A stretch of 64,000 nt of DNA from Endomychus coccineus. Its lineage: Eukaryota; Arthropoda; Insecta; Coleoptera; Endomychidae. Both the position numbers and the translations under genes were made by a program. Of this stretch, positions 12,200-23,215 are shown one piece after another (the first letter of the stretch is position 1; every line of letters begins with the position of its first letter). Under the pieces are notes generated by a model, which made no database searches, had not been told where the DNA came from, and saw only the letters and a list, made by a program, of their open reading frames with translations. The stretch lies in NCBI GenBank assembly GCA_958510875.1, contig OY294068.1:19138297-19202296 (forward strand). The letters are read 5' to 3'.

Positions 12200-12800
12200 A
12201 AACTTCTAAATTAATTCACTCATGTTCTATATAATCTGTTGTATGAATTGTAATAATTTCAATAAGTAAAATATTATCTGAATGCATCCTTTCAGATTTT
12301 AATATTGTATATCACTAGTCCTCTTCAAAATTTCAATCTTTTTAATAATTTTGAATATACAATTTGGGAAGATAACACAATCAGTTGTGAGATTATATTG
12401 ATTATTCATGCTGATTTACTCATCTATCTCTCGAACTTGTGGCCAAGGTATTGCTCGTATTATCCATATTTAAAGGTTTATTCAGAATTATAATTTGTTT
12501 CACTTTCAATTGATCTTTGTATTGATCTTTGTTAATTTATAAAATAAGTATGTAATCAATCTAACCAATTTTCTTTTTCAATTATGATTCCCTACAGGAT
12601 TAAAACCAAATTGTTAAGTTGAAACTTGTCTTTATTTCTCTGATATAATCATCAACATGTATTCACCTCGTAGTGCCGGATGTTCTTGATTGAGGATTCT
12701 ATCTTATTTTTCTGGCTGAAGCAGTTGGCGCTCTAGATAATCCGATCAATCAAGAATCTAAGGACACGTATCACTACGAATTCTGAGTGTAGAATATCCT
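12200..12800. repeat. Diverged direct repeat, copy 2
   Basis: Counterpart of 6840-7570: the same block order with about 75-80% similarity by eye. This copy lacks part of the 7070-7425 interior. Confidence 0.7.
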
Positions 12801-12869
12801 AGTGAGCTAGTTGAGATCATTAGATACAAAAGGTCACTTCAAAACCTTACAAGCTGTTATAACATTCAA

Positions 12870-14195
12870 TATATGAAATGATTTTTGTTGACCGTCTTTT
12901 AAAAGTATCTGCTGAACGAATATAGCTAATAATCTAAAAATTTGAATGTGAACCTATTGGGATAAGGTGTATCGAATGAAAATATTCCCAAGATGGGGGA
13001 ATTTGCGTTTTGTACCGGAAGCCCACCATATCGAAAAAATTAGCATTTTGAAATTCTTTCGGTCATACGTTCTCATCTCCATCAGGTCTGAGGGAAACAA
13101 GATAGCTCTTGTTGGCAGTATTCTCCAGTAGAAGACACATTAGACTGAACAATCCTACATGATTTATATTGCATATGATAGATCCGATGATATCTCTGTA
13201 CCAATAAAGCACAAAGTAGTGGAAGAGCACTTCGGAAGTCACAGCAGACGGAGCTGGAACGTTAGTTTCATTTGAAGATACAGCCTGTTTTTCTTGTAAT
13301 TAAATCAAAACTTCATGACCAGAACTAATGTACTCAGACATCATTGATATACGTAATATTAACTGCGTCTTGTATCAGCTGTAATTGATGTTTCCATGAT
13401 AACTCAAATCAGATGATACTGGAAATAGACTGTAATAGGTACAAACTGGTGTATGGTGAATTTTTAAGAATAGTTGGTAGCTGGGTACGTAAGGATAGCA
13501 CTTATCTCAAGCGATTAAACAAAATGGCGGATGCGCTAGATAATAACAAGCTGTGGGATTTCCTACTGTTTCGTTTGTAAAGATTTGCATAAGAACTGGA
13601 ATGACATGAATATTGGCAAACGTATACGGATTGAGAAACCAAAGTTTTCCTGAATGTATCAATCAAAATAATACAAAAGTTATGTGGTGGAAATCAATCA
13701 TGTTGGCCACAGAATTTAGTATCGTTGGTTCAGCACACTTCAATCTACCCCTTGGACCAACTCAAGGTGAATTATAATGATTCATTAGGATGCTCTATTG
13801 AACAAACGAGATGTTATAATTGGTACATAGAACAAAGGCAAATCGAATGAACTACGGACATTTCAGAATAATATATACGAACGAGAAAGATGATAGGAAA
13901 CCATCATTGATGTGTACCGTTTTGTAGTTGAATGATAGAAAACTATGTAATTTATACAGAGTTAGAAGAATGATTTCAGAATATTGATAAAACAACTATT
14001 CTATACATGGTGTTCCATTGGCAAAGGAACAAACGTCAACTGTGGATAGAGGAGATTGTAAATTACTTATACCGAATGGGTATTTGACCCTTTATGAACA
14101 AGATACAGGTTGTTTCATCAATTTTGTCAATTTTTTTTACCTATAACTTGAGAACTACCTTGTGCATTCTATTGAGACTTGTCACTTGTCATAAA
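12870..14195. other. No feature recognised
   Basis: No coding similarity or organised repeat was seen. Confidence 0.4.
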
Positions 14196-14199
14196 TAAC

Positions 14200-14458
14200 T
14201 TGTAGAATATTGTGAAGTATTGAAAATAAAGGGAACTCTAGGTTCTGAGAACAACAAGCCTATATTTTCAAACGACATCAAAACGAACTGCAAATTTACA
14301 AATCCATACGAGTGACAGGAGCGGCGCATTCGGTTCCACAGTTTCATGCACAAAGATCCTGTCAAAAATAGTCTAGAGTAACTTGTAGAAGATGGTGAAG
14401 TATTGAAAATGAAGGGAACAACAACTTAGAACAACAAGCCTATATTTTCAAACGATTT
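14200..14458. repeat. Internal direct repeat with a dispersed core
   Basis: taacttgtagaatattgtga... (14205-14285) is repeated at 14380-14457, each copy ending acaacaagcctatattttca. Between them lies gacaggagcggcgcattcgg...tttcatgcacaaagatcctg, which recurs at 16240-16312 as acaggagcggcgcaatcg...ttttatgcacaaagatactg. This makes it an interspersed family with at least two copies. No protein was recognised. Confidence 0.65.
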
Positions 14459-14639
14459 TCCCATTTTAAGAGAGCACAAAAAATTTAACTCTTCCATATC
14501 TTTCATATATTCTTCCGTGAGGGATTTTGCTACTGAATATCAAGTTGAGAATGTGGCTTATCAAACTTTTGCTTGATTATAGCAGATTCTAAATGTCAAA
14601 ATACATTAATTAAAAGTCAACTAATTATATTTTATAATG

Positions 14640-14850
14640 ATTCTTGACCCAGGTATGAATTATATGTAAATTCTTGGGGAACAGGTCTCATTAATACGTA
14701 TGGCAAATATGTTTTCCTCTTTACGTACGTTTCGGTCCCACGCCTTTCATCAGAAGACTCACCTCAACTAAGGGATTCCTTGAACTAATTGCACTAAGCC
14801 TTGAGCGTATTTATCGCATTAATTTAAATTATGAATATTCATGTCCCAAT
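14640..14850 (-). mobile_element. Penelope-like terminal-repeat fragment
   Basis: On the minus strand it reads cttctgatgaaaggcgtggg, then gaccgaaacgtacgtaaa, then a block ending in aattcatacctgggtcaa. The same modules occur at 56785-57045, and part of them at 15795-15875. The motif in which a '(c)atcagaag' box precedes 'accgaaacgt' is typical of PLE terminal repeats in arthropods (established knowledge from memory). No coding sequence is present. Confidence 0.55.
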
Positions 14851-15229
14851 AGAAGAAGGAACACAAAAAATTTAAACTGTAACACTTTAATGTGTAAAAT
14901 ATATGAATAGTCTTAGAAAACCACTACAGAGTAACAGTTTCTATAATTGAAGACGTCGTTACTTGAGAACAAGGGAAAAACATCTGACCAAACATCCCTT
15001 TGCGCCAAGTAGTTACAATATTAGGTAGATGTGCTTGAAATGTTATGACTACTATTCGAAAGGTCTTGGCTGTACCAAAATTACTGATTTATTGTATCGG
15101 CTTCCAACCTACACACAATTTTAAACATTATGAGAAAATACGTGGAAATTTGAAAGTTTTAAATTAATTAAATTAGTATAAATCTGACTCAATGATTGTA
15201 CATCGGTTCTATGCTTTACAGACTTAGAA
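14851..15229. repeat. Host repeat carrying an empty insertion site
   Basis: From about 15160 the sequence ttaattaaattagtataaat...atgattg...tctatg matches 17574-17640. In this copy acgttttatgtgaatcatct (15231-15250) is continuous, whereas in the 17.6 kb copy the two halves are separated by a LINE (17651-19289). The rest of the stretch holds nothing recognised. Confidence 0.65.
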
Positions 15230-15261
15230 TACGTTTTATGTGAATCATCTCCAGCATAGAA

Positions 15262-15645
15262 CTGTTACGATAAGGGTCCTGCGGACCTGTCGTCGTACAG
15301 TCCGAAGAACCTGGGGACTCACAACCCGTATGGTGCACTGGGTGTACACCACCATAGTGAGACCCATTGTAACATATGTCGCAATCGTGTGGTGGCCAAA
15401 GACAAATACAAGTATCCCAGCTTTCCCTGAACAGAGTTCAAAGGCTGGCATGCTTAGGAATAACAGATGCAACGTCGACCACCACAACTGCTGCGATGGA
15501 AAGGCTGTTGGGGTTGGAGCCATAGTACCTCGCCGTTCTGGCAGGATTCATAGGAGGAGCGGATCGCATCAATTTATTGGACGAAGAAAGGCCGATCAAA
15601 AAGGCCGAGGCATTCTCGGATTGCTTGGATCATGAGGGAGGCGTT
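15262..15645 (+). pseudogene. I/R1-type LINE RT C-terminal fragment
   Basis: The frame TWGLTTRMVHWVYTTIVRPI followed by VTYVAIVWWP is the conserved RT C-terminal block of I/R1-type LINEs. After a frameshift near 15420 it continues as LNRVQRLACLGITDATSTTT and AAMERLLGLEPI, the QRxACLGITGA-type block upstream of RNase H. Both ends are truncated. It belongs to the same general type as 645-1916 and 22780-23215, and covers protein upstream of those fragments. Confidence 0.85.
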
Positions 15646-15789
15646 ATAGTCGGTAAGAGTCCGGCACACCTGGGGGCACGGGACCCCGAGGCGTCTATTC
15701 GAGATTTTTCTACTCTAGGCAAAAAAGAAGGTTCATAATCAAAGCAATCGTTTGCAAGGGTACGCTTTAGTTGATGTGAATCAGTTTCA

Positions 15790-15880
15790 AAACGTCTTTT
15801 GATGATGGTCGGGAAACCGAAACCCACCTAAAGACAGAAATATATCTGTCATATGTGTTAATGTGAATTTACATATAACT
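15790..15880 (+). mobile_element. Penelope-like terminal-repeat fragment
   Basis: tgatgatggtcgggaaaccg...gtgttaatgtga matches 56945-57015. It lies directly after the LINE fragment. The two may be independent insertions. Confidence 0.5.
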
Positions 15881-16090
15881 CATTATATTTGTATTTTGAT
15901 TCATCATAATCATTCATGTTTGCAATAATCAAAACAATAGCTGTAAATTACCATCTTACTGTTTAATGCATTTTCTATAATGATGACTAACAGATCTCCT
16001 ATTCACATCTAATTATTTCTCATATATTTCACCTTGAGGAGTTTGTTAAGTGATATCTGAATTACACATATAAAAATAATCTATATTTTC
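15881..16090. other. AT-rich, no feature recognised
   Basis: Nothing supported. Confidence 0.35.
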
Positions 16091-16094
16091 ACAC

Positions 16095-16320
16095 TTCGAG
16101 GATGTCATTGAATCTTAAAATGAGAATTTCGGACAGTTCCGCGTGTGATATCAAAAATACCACTTGAAACATGGCTACCCCGCCCAAAACCGATACTGTT
16201 CCAATTTTCAACATATCAGAGCAGCCTGCATATGTTCAAATTCATACGACCAACAGGAGCGGCGCAATCGTCTCCAAAGTTTTATGCACAAAGATACTGT
16301 CAAAAATAATCCAGACCGAT
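16095..16320. repeat. Interspersed repeat fragments
   Basis: tcattgaatcttaaaatgag (about 16104-16123) recurs in inverse orientation near 26155-26185. 16240-16312 matches 14303-14378. The overlapping short frames at 16164-16391 show no family motif. Confidence 0.5.
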
Positions 16321-16925
16321 TACAAAACTCACCTTACACTATATTTGTTATAGTGAGGAAAGTAAGAAACTCGAGAGGCTATAGAGCGTGATGTGATTCT
16401 AAATAGCTTTCGTTATAATTTGCTCGAGCATACTGCAGACTTTAATTGCCCGAATATTTCTGCTACCAAGAAATTATATCAGAGTTAATTGTTTTGTCTG
16501 GGCAGATGGCGCATATTTATTATTAATATTTTGCATACTGTGCAGATAATAGGGTCGCTATCAAATTAGGCACCTCGCATGGATGAAATTATCTAACGTT
16601 CAGATAAATATTATAATCAGAGCACATTTCTCTTGACGAAACACATGGCTTAGTTACTCCAACTTATATCTGAGTAGGAATCTAGCGAACACAATAAATC
16701 TGATTTGTGGAACATTTTGCATTCACAACGGCACTAACTAACTGTACGTGTGTTTGCACATGCCAGTGATATCATACCTGCAATCAGAATGACTTCCACA
16801 GAGATAGAGAGAGAATATTTAATGTGTTTAACGTAGAAAGGGTTCTTTTCAGAACGTATTTGCTATGCAAATTCTCCTATTTACTTGTAATAAACAAGCA
16901 AAAACTACAGTATTTTATATGAGCA
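16321..16925. other. No feature recognised
   Basis: AT-rich, nothing supported. Confidence 0.35.
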
Positions 16926-16929
16926 ACCC

Positions 16930-17125
16930 AGCCTGTTGCTGCGTCACATGCGCATTTTGCCGTGGAGGCTGCAGCCGGATCGCCATGGAAACGGCATCAG
17001 TGGGTGTAACCGAGCACTGGCAGCTGAAAACATTCCAAGGTCTTCCCAAGCCATCTAGCGTCCGGACGTCAAACTTATGAGGTTACGTACTGTTTCTCCG
17101 ACTGGCGAATCAATACGATATGCCT
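16930..17125. promoter_or_regulatory. GC-rich islet with X-box-like motif; possible regulatory element
   Basis: About 190 bases stand out from the AT-rich background by base composition. They contain gcgtcacatgcgc, tcgccatggaaacg (resembling an RFX X-box, GTNNCCATGGNAAC) and cagctg. The reading frame at 16865-17080 shows no family. A conserved non-coding element or an unrecognised exon are both possible. This rests on composition and motif likeness only. Confidence 0.25.
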
Positions 17126-17329
17126 CCGGTCACGAATGTCCAGCTAACTGTAATACGAATAGTAGAATCTGTAACGTGAAACCTTCATAGTTTTACTTTC
17201 GGAATGAACGTAAAGATGAGTACAAAAGTGGCGGAAAAATAATGAACTGGTGACATGGTAATTTATGTGAATAATTTGACAACATATGTTCCAGATTAAT
17301 GAATTATAAGTTATTGAGGAAATATCTTT

Positions 17330-17385
17330 TATAAATATAATATAAATATAAATTTTCAGGAAATAGGTCACACTAACACAATGCT
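17330..17385. repeat. Short PLE terminal-repeat piece
   Basis: ataaattttcaggaaatagg followed by tcacactaacac resembles 56802-56836 (attctcgggaaataggtcac...). A small relic only. Confidence 0.35.
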
Positions 17386-17965
17386 TGCAATGTGATACGA
17401 CTGAAGGACTGTACCAAAAATATAACGCTTGAATATCCACTTTCGAATCAGATGTTGAAGATTTAGGGGGTAATAGAAAAAGGTTGTCATACCTTATTAG
17501 AAACATTGCTATTTGATCATTCTACCTAAAATATACTTTTAACATTATAAAGACGCATGTACTAATTTGCAAGGGTTTTAATTAATAAAATTAGTATAAA
17601 TCTGACATAATGATTGAATATCTGCTCTATGATTCACAAAATTGGAGTCACGTTTTTCAATCTATGGAATAGAGGGTCAGCTATATCACTAGCTGAATAA
17701 CAATCTCAGTAGTCGTTGTCAAAGAGTTCGTTTCAAGGGGTATGTATGACCAGAAGTGTCTATTAATGTGGAAGTTCCTCAAGGAGTGTCATAGGCCCCT
17801 TACTTTTCATTTTATATTTAAATGATATCGAACTATATATTGACTGTGAATTTATCTATATTTTTGTCGATGACGCGTTATTAGCATGTAGTGATGAAAA
17901 TTTAGATGAAGCAATTAAAAAAATGAGTTCACTGTTGGAAGAAGTTCAAGATTATTTATCGTTAA

Positions 17966-18095
17966 CCTAATAATAACCTAATTTATTTATATTTAAGTAC
18001 ATATGTGTATTATACTACTTCAAGCTGAAAACCTTTTATAAACTAGGTGTAAACTTGAATTGAATAAATTGAATTGAATTGAATTGAATTGTTAA
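17966..18095 (+). mobile_element. Small LINE/SINE 3'-end insertion with (gaatt)n tail
   Basis: A 125-bp insert plus a 5-bp duplicated gttaa (17961-17965 and 18091-18095) interrupts the RT frame. Removing it and one gttaa restores DYLS-LNELKLN continuously. The insert ends in a run of gaattgaatt repeats, typical of retroposon 3' tails. It holds no ORF and is a dead-on-arrival 3' fragment. Confidence 0.8.
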
Positions 18096-18873
18096 ATGAA
18101 CTCAAACTTAATGTTCCGAAAACTAAAGGAATGATTTTAACATCGAAACACACAAATATAAAGCTCTAAATATGAATAATATAAATTTGATCATAAATAA
18201 TGGAAGAATTGAAATAGTGTCAACATTCAAATATTTAGGTTTCCACTTAGATAACGTTCTGTCGTTTGACAATCATTTTGAGTATATTTTTTTAAAAATA
18301 CGGAAGAAATTATTCTTCTTAACTAGAATTTCACAAACGCTATCAATGGAAACTAAAATAACGGTATACAACACAATAATACAACCACATTTTGATTAAT
18401 GTGCATCAGTATTATTTTCGTGGGACCTAAATAAAGTAAATCAGCTACAGAAACTGCAAAATCGTGGTATGAGAATCATTTTAAAAGTGAATCGATATAC
18501 AGCTATTGTTTGTATGTCTAATTCGTTACAATGGTTCACTGTCTCGCAGATAATTTACTAACTCGCTATGGTTTTTATCTTCAAAATTCTGAACAATCCA
18601 GCTCCATGTTATTTCCAAATGTTTTTGGTTTTTAGATGAGATGTCCATCCGTACCTAACTAGAAATTGTGACGATTTTCATATCTCTAGAACAAAACGCA
18701 AGAGCACCATGAGTTCCCTGTTTTTCAAGGGTTTCCAGGAGTTTAATCAATTACCTTTTGCAATAAAAAACAGTTCCACTCTCTGCTTTTAAAAAAAATA
18801 TCAAATCTCTCATAAAAAACCGAGGAAGTTAACAATTTTTGTCTTATCAATTTATAATCAACTAGTCATTGTT

Positions 18874-18958
18874 ATATATTTATACATACTATGGTGATTA
18901 TCAATTTAAATAAAACTAAAAAAGAAAATACTAATCACCATAGTATGTATAAATATAT
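18874..18958. repeat. Palindrome 1: 27-bp arms, 31-nt loop
   Basis: The arms are 18874-18900 (ending tatggtgatta) and 18932-18958, exact complements. The loop 18901-18931 begins tcaatttaaataaaac. It lies inside the LINE 3' UTR and shares its loop with palindrome 2. Confidence 0.9.
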
Positions 18959-19279
18959 CTTTATTTTATTAGGTATCCTAATATACATATAAAATATAAT
19001 CATAATAATAATAACATAATACTGCATAACTATAAATAAGTAAATAAGGATGAACACGTACAGTACATAGTTCAAAAATTACATCCATGAAAAAAACAAA
19101 CTATCAATTTAAATAAAACTAAAAAGAAAATACTAGTTTGTTTTTTCATGGATGTAATTTTTGAACTATGTACTGTACGTGTTCATCCTTATTTACTTAT
19201 TTATAGTTATGCAGTATTATGTTATTATTATTATGATTATATTTTATATGTATATTAGGATACCTAATAAAATAAAGAT
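18957..19279. repeat. Palindrome 2: about 147-bp arms, 30-nt loop
   Basis: The left arm 18957-19103 and right arm 19134-19279 are near-perfect complements; I see one A-run length difference (seven A against six T). The loop 19104-19133 repeats the loop of palindrome 1 apart from one A. The right arm is the 3' UTR in sense orientation, ending in the LINE tail; the left arm is its inverted copy. The overall order is X-L-x'-y'-L-Y. Confidence 0.92.
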
Positions 19280-19324
19280 CTATCTATCTATTTAATGTGA
19301 ATCATCTCCAGAATAGATCTTTTA

Positions 19325-20031
19325 TAACAATTGGTTTACTCAGCTAAAATATCAACATTTTGTAATCGAATTGATGGTTATAATTGAAACAGTGTTTAGC
19401 AAGGGCGGTGGAATTTTCCAAGCTTATGTTTCTTGTACTATACTCATGGCCATACATTCTTTTTTTGAAATATTGTTTAGATATTCCTGTATAAGGTCGA
19501 TCGCAATCTAAAAAATTTAATTTGTATACTGTGTGGGTTTGTTTATCTTTAGGTACTAAAGGTTTTAGATTTAAAAAATATTATATCATACTTTTTTAAG
19601 CACAATTTTTTCTGAGGTCTCCGGAATATATGGTAATGTTATAAAATTATCTGTATTACCGTTTCTGCTATTTATATATGAGGTTCCATTATAGATTTTG
19701 TTTATTCTTTCTTTAATGATGGGATTGAAAAATATTTTTGGGAAGCCATTCATTTCCAGTGTATTAAGAACAGTTTTTAAATTTTTGGGACGGTCCTTTG
19801 GGTGAGACAATTTAATCGAGCGATCTGTAAGGCTGGTTATAACACTTTGTTCATAACTTGTTGGTGCAATGTAATTGAAGTGAAGATAACGTTGAGACCA
19901 AACTTTTTTAGTAAACCACGATGATTCCATTTTTCCATCTGCATCATGCTAATGTTCAAATCTAGGGAATGTATGTTTTTGTTCACTATAATGAGTTTGT
20001 TGGAGATTCCTATGCAAATAAAATGTCCCAC
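19325..20031 (-). pseudogene. Penelope-like element: RT C-terminal region, linker and GIY-YIG
   Basis: Read on the minus strand from about 20000: a LDLNI block, then WFTKKVWSQRYLHFNYIAPT, the post-RT region of PLEs, then a linker containing LPYIPETSEKI. From about 19555 a GIY-YIG-type nuclease reads VYKLNFLDCDRPYTGISKQY, YGHEYS and TALAKHCFNYNH. Stops and frameshifts break it. The RT core of the same family lies upstream on this strand at 21370-22070, so the two may be one copy split by about 1.3 kb. Confidence 0.82.
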
Positions 20032-20039
20032 AATAAATT

Positions 20040-21365
20040 AACAGCAGCTACCTCAGATATTGCCACGCGCCAGTTTTTTGGTAGAGCTGAATGTTTTAGA
20101 TGAATATTGGTTTGGGGGCGAGAGGCATGGCGTATCCCTGAGGATTCTTGTTTGAGATATTTTAAATGTAATTTGAAATAAACAACATTGGTAAAACTAA
20201 CTCAATAGAATTTATTAAAACAAATTAACAAATAAAAATAGAATACGACGCTATGTAAAATAAGTACGTTAAATAAATTGATTAATGAAATACGATCATA
20301 AATAATTCCAAAATTAGTTTAGTTAATTTAAGAAACATGATAATGAATAGTTTCGAAAACAGTTTAATTAAATCATTAATTCTCCATTTAATGTGAATGA
20401 AAAAAAAATCATTACTTACATTATTAAACATTGATGCGTACACACGCGAGAAGAAAGTTCGAATATGCTCCTTTTCCTATGTCGGTGACTTATATAAACT
20501 TTATTGATGAAATTCAGCAATTCAGGATTCGCACGGTAAATGAACTTGTCTGGCAGAATAATGAACCCTAATGCTGACATTATAGTTTTACTTAATATTT
20601 GCAATATATAAGTATCTGAGAATGAAATTAACACCGACTGACAGGAAATGGTTTGAAGTAACTTTTGTAATAAGATAAATTGAAATAAAATATCTGAAAG
20701 ATTATAATGGGAATAAAAATGATTTACAATATTGAAGAAAAATAAAGATTGGTAATAATTGAATTTGGTAAAATCGGAAACGTGACAATATCAAAAAACG
20801 TTATATTTGGGTAGACATTTTCATTATACCTATATTGAAATACATGTAAAATATAATGAGTTTTCTGATTTCTAGATGTTTCAATTCTCATTTTATAAGA
20901 GAAAGGCTTGTAAATTTATAAGTGTACATGTACAAGTATTACCAATGTTGCTTCAACACATAAAATGCTCCTAGTCATTTGTAAAAGGAGCTTGAATATT
21001 TCCTTATAAAATAACTGAGATTAAAAATCTTTGTGCTAGTTTGATTCATATTATTTTCAATTAATCTATGATGAGTTTAAGTTATAGTTCATCCTGAAGA
21101 TTGAAGTATTAGGCAAAGGAATTCAAATTAGGTCAAAGGAAATTATTCCGCTGAGGTCAAAGTGTTCCTAATTCAAAATTTGGGCTTTACCCAGTGTCAA
21201 ACAATTCTCGAAAGAAAGTACTGAAATGAGAGATAAAATTATCCTCATTGTGAACCTATTTGTGTAATAATAAGAAATACCAAAGTAGATCTTATTTAGC
21301 TGAAACTTGATGTTTGTGGATGGGCCATATGGAAAAGAGAATACAATTATTATCACCTTAGGTTA
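20040..21365. other. Unassigned spacer within the minus-strand PLE
   Basis: About 1.3 kb separates two PLE blocks that would normally be about 0.4 kb apart. It looks like an insertion into the element, but no terminal repeats or coding motifs were recognised. Confidence 0.4.
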
Positions 21366-21369
21366 TTTT

Positions 21370-22070
21370 CAACCGTTTAAAATTTAAATATGCAAGAGAA
21401 ATAAGTGTCTATGCATTTCATAACTAGGTTAGCAATAGTAGCTGAAATAGGAGATCCCATTGCTGTGTCGAAAATTTGTGCATTCTAAACAAATCTGTAC
21501 TGCATTTATAAATTCAGATTGATCTAGAGGTGTGTGTTGTCTGATCTCTGCCAAACGTTTTTTAATGCTATTCAATGCTAAAGCGACTGGTACATTTGTA
21601 AATAGAGAAACAACATCCAAGCAAGTTAGTAGATGATCTATGGGTACGAATTGATATTTTATGAATTGATTAAAATGCCATTAGTCTTTCACATAAAATT
21701 CATTTTTCCTATTATATTGTTGATAGAATTTGATAAACTGTAGGTAGGCACTCCCATATCACTTACACTTTTATGTAGTTTCGGAAACCCATAAATATAA
21801 GGTAGTTAAATTAATATCTTTCAATCCAATAGGAATTATCTTGTTTTTGTACCATTTACTTATCAATTTATTCATGTCATTTTTTACTGATAATATAGGG
21901 TCCAATTTTGATTTTTTTGTACGTTGTTTCATCATTTAATAGATTCATTATTTTGTTTTCGTAGTCAGTTCTATGCATTATGACAGTTTTATTACATTTA
22001 TCCGCGTTCAAAACTAATATTTGAGGGTTAGCATCTAAGAACTATTTTGTCTGTTTTGGGTAATACTTTT
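21370..22070 (-). pseudogene. Penelope-like element RT core
   Basis: The minus strand from about 22045 reads ILVLNADKCNKTVIMHR (the PLE-type ADKGxxTVV block) and NLLNDETTYK. After many stops it continues as DVVSLFTNVPVALALNSIKK from 21619 and, in another frame, AMGSPISATIANLVMKCIDT near 21400-21465. These are RT motifs of Penelope-like elements. Frameshifts and stops are frequent. Confidence 0.85.
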
Positions 22071-22074
22071 GAAA

Positions 22075-22770
22075 TAATCGAAAACGAGATTACACTTCAA
22101 AATTTTGACGCATTGACTTGACATTGCTGTGCAATTGAAAAATCAAATTCCTCAAAGATTGAAACGTAATCTTGTTCTACATTATTATAAAACATTTCCT
22201 CAATGTTATTACAGATTTAAATAAAGTCGAAGCCTACTTCATTAAATACATAATTTTGAATCTTTCACTCTAGTGCAGGATTGAAACTGTGAAAGCAAAC
22301 TAACTTACTTCCTGAATTAAATGAGTTTACCGGAAAGTTCACAGACTTATAGCTACTCTTAAGAGATTAGAAAATTGCTTCAAACATTTCAACCCTTTAT
22401 ATTGCTATAGAATAAACCAAATTATTCATCTGCAGGCAAAATACTTCACATTGAGTTATTCGAATTAGATATACACATACATGCATTTGTGTGTCAATAA
22501 TTCCTGGAAGTTCACATGGATGTTAAGCCAGAATGGTTCTAACATGATTACGAAAGAATTCCGTGATATCACAAATCTTGATGACCGATTAGCAAACTTC
22601 TCTGGCATCTGCTGAGGCGATTGAATGTTTGTAGCACAGTAAACAACATGCTGACACAAGTCAACCCACAGTGTAGAAGGCTGGGTAGGGGCTTCCTTTG
22701 TCGGTAGTTATAGTAAAGTGCACATAACATTTCTTCTGCAGTGAGGTTATTGTAGCCCCATCACGCTACT
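22075..22770. other. No feature recognised
   Basis: The minus-strand frame at 22465-22659 shows no motif. Confidence 0.35.
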
Positions 22771-22779
22771 ACTCCACGT

Positions 22780-23215
22780 ATGCGGGCTGCGGGTACTGCA
22801 AATCAGCGTGCTGGTCTGGGCCAATGTATCGGTGTATTGATGACTCGTGGTCATGGCAAAATCTGGGCTTGGGCTGCTGAAAGCTGTACTGAAGCAGGAT
22901 GCGATAGAGCCTACGGTCAGGTCCCAAACACCAGTACGACTTCATAACCCATAGATCAGACTCAGAGAACAAGAGTCTCAGTCCACTTCCGCTAGGAGGA
23001 CTCGTGTGGTTCACAGATGGATCCAAAGACTGTCGACTCTAGAGGAACCGGTGTCTACTCGTGCTAATTCAAGAAGGAGCCGTCAGTATCCCTAGGACCG
23101 AGGTCTATGCAGTATAGACCTGTGCTTTGAAAAACTTGAGACTAAACTATCGAGGTAGGCGAATTTACATCTGCGGCCCTAAGCACGCTTCGCGCCAATA
23201 GAACGATTTCTAGAC
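22780..23215 (+). pseudogene. I/R1-type LINE RNase H fragment
   Basis: VWFTDGSKD starts at 23004 and carries the first catalytic Asp of RNase H. After a frameshift come RGTGVYSC, then TEVYAV, then NLRLNYRGRRIYIC near 23125-23180, the strand leading to the second Asp. That Asp block itself is altered (GPKHASR where SDSQAAL is expected). Upstream from 22780 the sequence is GC-richer and matches the RT-RNase H connector only weakly. The fragment is truncated on both sides. Confidence 0.78.

Larger units (their letters stand above)
17651..19289 (+). pseudogene. CR1/Jockey-type LINE, 5'-truncated, with 3' UTR
   Basis: Around 17780-17960 the RT reads VPQG(S)...GPLLF-LYLNDI, then a degraded YADD box FVDDALLAC, then the following helix. 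It resumes at 18096 as LNELKLNVPKTKGM and FKYLGFHLDN, then FDYCASVLFSWD and LQKLQNRGMRIILK, and ends as SLFFKGFQEFNQLPF near 18775. Two or more frame breaks and stops kill it. The 3' end aataaaataaagat plus (ctat)n lies at 19266-19289. Against the paralogous empty site at 15231-15250, the insertion lies between acgttttt and ttaatgtgaatcatctcc. RNase H is absent, consistent with CR1/Jockey-like elements. Confidence 0.85.

Noticed and set aside
16164..16391. Overlapping ORFs beginning with atggctaccccgcccaaa as a gene
   Set aside because: The core of the frame (16240-16312) is an interspersed repeat also found at 14303-14378, and the frame is not kept there.
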